DNA of 64,000 bases, from the NCBI GenBank assembly GCA_028455995.1, contig JABELC010000002.1, positions 2,294,001 to 2,358,000 on the forward strand. Direction: 5' to 3'. Shown in pieces: positions 60,631 through 64,000 of the stretch. A program made the translations under genes and the position numbers. This DNA is from Scleromitrula shiraiana (Eukaryota; Ascomycota; Leotiomycetes; Helotiales; Sclerotiniaceae). The notes beneath the pieces were generated by a model that was given only the letters and a program-made list of their open reading frames with translations, had not been told where the DNA came from and made no database searches. Each line of letters opens with the position of its first letter. Within the stretch, counting starts at the first letter, position 1.

Positions 60631-62005
60631 ATGGCTTCCAAGCCTCCATGCTCTAAGAGTCCTATCAAACAGACGACGGCAATTGAGGTAAATCTCCCTT
60701 ATTCTTCCTTGATATCTTCAAGCTCTGACACATATCTAGCCACTCAACGAATCTGGCAAGCCACTTGGCCTGGGTGAATTACGCAAGGCGATCCCTGAGC
60801 ATTGCTTTCAAGCATCTTACCTCAAATCGTTTTACTATCTTCTCCGTGACCTGTTATTGATATCCAGCACCGTAATTATAGCTGTCAAATGTATACCTCA
60901 AATTGGGAATATACATTTGCGCTGTATTTCGTGGGTTCTTTATGGATTCATCCAAGGATTGTTCATGACTGGCATTTGGGCATGTCAGTCTAGATCAAAA
61001 GTTTGACCATTACTAACTGGTTTAGGTCTTGGGACATGAGTGTGGCCATATGGCCTTCTCTCCATCTAAAACTTTGAATAATACTCTTGGATTCATCATT
61101 CATTCTTCCTCGTTGACTCCTTATTTCGCGTGGCAATCAAGTCACAGAAGGCATCATATCTATGCCAATAACTTAGCAAAAGACCACAACTATGTTCCCC
61201 CTCAACGTGCCGAATACGCTGCTAGCTTGTTCTTAAGCATCGAGCGGCTCGATGAGTTGACCGAGGATTCTCCTCTCGTTACCTTCACTCGAATTATGAT
61301 TCAACAAATATTTGGCTTCCCATGGTATCTGATGACGAATATCACTGCAGCAAAGGGTAGCCTACACAGAGAGCAATCTAGCTTTGCACTTAAGAATAGC
61401 CATTTCTTACCGAGTAGCACACTTTATAGACCAGAAGAAGCAAAATTGATCTTACTGTCTGATATAGGCCTAGGGCTTATGGTCTTTGCACTCTGGAGAA
61501 CCGGCACAGTTTTTGGATTCGACAGTGTAGCACTACTATACTTACAACCATACATGTGGATGAACCACTGGATCGTGGCTATTACCTATCTCCACCACAC
61601 TCATCCCAGCCTGCCCAAATTTGAGCCAGAAGCTTGGACATTCCTAAGAGGTGCAGCAGCAACTATCGACAGAGAATTTGGTTTCATCGGCCGGGTATTA
61701 TTCCACAACATCATTGAGTATCACGTCGTACATCACCTCTTCTCGTGCGTGACTCCTTAACCCCCCCACTTGCTGATAGGAATGAATCACTAAACTCCTT
61801 ATTCCACAGACGAATACCATTCTACTATGGAGAAGAAGCCACAAATGCAATTATTCCACTCCTTGGAGACGCGTACCACGTTGATAGAACGCATCCATTC
61901 TTGCCCGGCATCTGGGAATCTTTCACTAAATGCCAATGGGTGGAACCAGATGATGCATCAAAAGATGCGAAGGACCGTATAATGTGGTATAGGGGCGGAT
62001 CATAA
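60631..62005 (+). CDS. membrane fatty acid desaturase (Delta12/oleate type)
   Basis: Four exons, 60631-60687, 60740-60979, 61026-61744 and 61810-62005, give 403 residues. Three histidine boxes bind the di-iron centre: HECGH (103-107), HRRHH (139-143) and HVVHH (332-336). Spacing and flanks (AFSPSKTLNNTLGFI, KDHNYVPP, HPSLPKFEPEAWTFLRGA) match the Delta12/omega3 ER desaturases, which act on acyl-lipid with cytochrome b5. Some relatives are acetylenases or conjugases in polyacetylene pathways, so the exact reaction is open. The second intron (60980-61025) works only with a GC donor, GCATGT to TTTAG with a TACTAAC branch site, joining TGIW to VLGHECGH. The nearby GT donors shift the frame to early stops. 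Exon 4 starts after the CACAG at 61805-61809. Neighbours are pseudogenes, but this gene looks whole. Confidence 0.88.
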
Positions 62006-62749
62006 CTATTCTCAGATATTACATTGGGTAAGGACATATGGCTCGAATAAGAGCAAGGTCATCCTCACTTACAAAAATTTAGCGTAAAATTACTATGAGT
62101 GCCGAAACTTTTGCAAAACAAAACTTTATTTGAAGTTTGTAGGACTTGGATTTTTTTGAAGGGAGTTCCCGTGATAATAAAGCTAGGAGTTAGGTTATTA
62201 GATAGATGTGGAATAGATAGCGGTCAATTTTGTCTTCTGGATACAAACAAACTGTCCACGAAATGCTTGCTTAGTCATAACTTACATATTACTTAAGTAA
62301 TCAACATCACTACTTTGAGTACTTCATCAGTTCATAACAACTACTTATTATTTGCTGATAAGTGGACTAACAATAATATCAAGTAGTAGATAGGCAATTG
62401 AAAAAAGTCTTCCAATACCCGTCATTGTATATGATCGTCGCTCCATATGTCAAGCAATCTCACCATCATGCTTGTAAAATCGAAACGATGAATAAGCAGA
62501 TTGTCTCCCGCCTGACGATAGCAATGCCGAAGTAGCATGTGAAAACTCGTAACAATGAGCAATGTAATAACCGGAAGTTTGCATTGCATAGCCTATCCAA
62601 TCGCTAAACACAAAGCCCGCGGCGTAGCCCGCCATCCTCTAAACCCTTCTTTCTACCCAGCCAGTCCTCTAGTCCGTAAAACCCAACCATAAATCCCATC
62701 CCTTCATTTTGACGAAAAATGACAAAAATCTCAGAAATAGCAAATAAAT
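62006..62749. other. intergenic, no gene seen
   Basis: 0.74 kb, AT-rich. The short minus-strand frame at 62450-62635 has no family resemblance. Confidence 0.45.
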
Positions 62750-64000
62750 ATGTCTGTCGAAGAAACCTCAGCTGAGCGAAGGTTCCTTCGATTAACACGG
62801 GAATTTTGCAAAAATAAAGCGCATCTCTACTACGCCCCAGTCTCACAACAACAGGCGTTTTCCGCCGCGGATCGTCCGGCAAACGGTCCGGTATGGGCTA
62901 GTAGGACTACATTCCCTGCACCAAAAGACGATGATGCTATTCTCAAGATTGTCGAGAAAGCTATCGTTGAGCTTTGTGATGGCGAGGAAACAGGCCAGCT
63001 TGATATGAGGTTAGCGGAAGTGAAAGCACAGTAGTCGGGATATAGAAGCGGGGCGGGAAAGAAGGACAAGGAGCCGGATATTAGCGAGAGGGAGAAATAT
63101 GAGGGGTTGATGAGGGATGCGATGTCGAAAACTACTATTCTTTATGTACAGGGGGGGTTTTACTAGTAGGTGTTCCTACCGTATCTACGGCAATGTTGCT
63201 TCGGTACACACATGTATTAACGCAATCTACAAAGTACCGGCGGTCCGGCTTCAGTCCTTCAAGTGATGTCCACCCTCGCAAAAATAAGCCAAGGTCGCTT
63301 TCTCGTTCTCGATCGGCGATTATGTCCTCAAAACGCATTCCCGGCAGCCCTCATAGATCTCCTAGTTGCATATGTTTCGCTTATCTATCCACCCGCTGGC
63401 TCATTTCGCGCTCCCGTCTCTCCATCCGAGATCATCATTGCAGGATAGTTCGGGTGGAAATCTATGTCTGGCTTTTCTTCTCCTGTTGCAACATATTATA
63501 ACTCAACGGTCAGATGCTAAAATCAAGTTTCATGATTCGTTCGTTGGTCGAGGTTTCATATCCCGCTGGATTCGCAATGCTCGCTCCCCACGGCGATGCC
63601 ACCGATTCGCTGTACGTAAAACAAAACCCGTCAAACTCAACGTCAACTCCTGTCATCTTCCTTCATCCTTTATCGTTCATCCTTCACACAAATGAACAAC
63701 CTAACAAACTAACCAACTAACCAACTAACAACCTAACAAACACCACCACCCACCCAGCCCCTCCCACCACAAAGCCACCAAACTCAACTGCCTCATCGAC
63801 ACCAAACCCATCCTCACCTCCCACTTCCCCCCCCCCTGTCCCCTCTAGCCCTCCGTCCCTCCCCGCCCCAGCATCTACATGACAACACCCCCTCTTCTTC
63901 GCCTCTGGCCAAGAGCGCCCCCTCGACGACGGGTTATTCATCGCCGCGCGCGCGGCGCGCAAGGGGGGCGCTGGTGCATTTTCATGAGTATAGGGCGCTG
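62750..64000 (+). pseudogene. alpha/beta hydrolase (HSL/esterase type) pseudogene, running off the right edge
   Basis: From ATG 62750: RFLRLTREFCKNKAHLYYAP, then VWASRTTFPAPKDDDAILKI, then EKYEGLMRDAMSKTTILYVQ before the oxyanion GG. Next are RRLCPQNAFPAALIDLLVAY, the nucleophile elbow GDSSGGNL (visible after shifting frame) and, at the end, ASGQERPLDDGLFIAARAAR with LVHFHEYRAL in another frame. This is the alpha/beta-hydrolase-3 layout of fungal esterases. Breaks: in-frame TAG at 63032-63034 where the family usually has Trp, two TAG codons at 63164-63169, loss of two bases within GGA-GAT at about 63443, and a shift in the G run near 63962-63967. The catalytic-His end would lie beyond 64000. 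TGG-to-TAG is compatible with RIP or ordinary mutation. Confidence 0.82.

Noticed and set aside
1..64000. CRISPR arrays, bacterial operons, origins, riboswitches
   Set aside because: The window is fungal nuclear DNA; the tandem repeats seen are microsatellites or coding repeats without spacers.

Overview
The window is nuclear DNA of a filamentous ascomycete (Pezizomycotina). Genes are AT-rich with short introns, mostly 45-100 bp, with GTRNGT donors, CTAAC/CTGAC branch sites and YAG acceptors. The products are typically fungal: a two-FHA checkpoint kinase, a Kre9/KNH GPI protein, Zn2Cys6 and Myb factors, a dispersed 5S rRNA gene, and P450, MFS and PTH11-type genes. A Leotiomycete of the Botrytis/Sclerotinia type would fit, but that is an inference and was not tested.

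Left part (1-34700) is mainly housekeeping. It starts with the tail of an alpha/beta hydrolase (1-372). Then come the FHA-kinase-FHA kinase (1889-5581), a repeat-rich gap, a secreted Ser/Thr-rich GPI protein (7754-8545, minus), an unknown basic protein (11043-13040) and a large disordered protein with a heptapeptide array (14182-17342, minus). STT3 of the oligosaccharyltransferase follows (18779-21387, minus), then ATP synthase subunit e (22102-22625, minus) divergent from dynein intermediate chain (23059-25197, plus). Next are an aldo-keto reductase and a xylose/dihydrodiol dehydrogenase in tandem (25580-28517, minus), a ubiquitin hydrolase (29481-31107, minus), Trm9 (32294-33037, plus) and a Myb-repeat protein (33564-34683, minus). 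I rebuilt splice models by hand; phases close in every intact gene given here.

Middle (34700-46000): a gene-poor 4.8 kb stretch, then tubulin cofactor B with a very long intron (39442-40897), a Zn2Cys6 regulator (41692-44476, minus) with an extra 3' exon, and a 5S rRNA gene (45714-45832).

Right part (46000-64000) is accessory. An FMN-dependent monooxygenase (minus) and a type I Baeyer-Villiger monooxygenase (plus) share a 0.9 kb divergent promoter and are followed by an UNC93-like transporter; all three look intact. Next is a graveyard: a P450, a DHA2-type MFS transporter and a PTH11/rhodopsin-type membrane protein, each broken by frameshifts and in-frame stops. An apparently intact Delta12-type fatty acid desaturase that needs a GC-AG intron follows, and then a broken alpha/beta hydrolase that runs off the right edge. 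The simplest reading is an oxidative (secondary-metabolite-like) cluster that is partly intact and partly decaying.

I saw no CRISPR, no confident tRNA and no intact transposon. One possible MITE-like element lies near 6430-6730.
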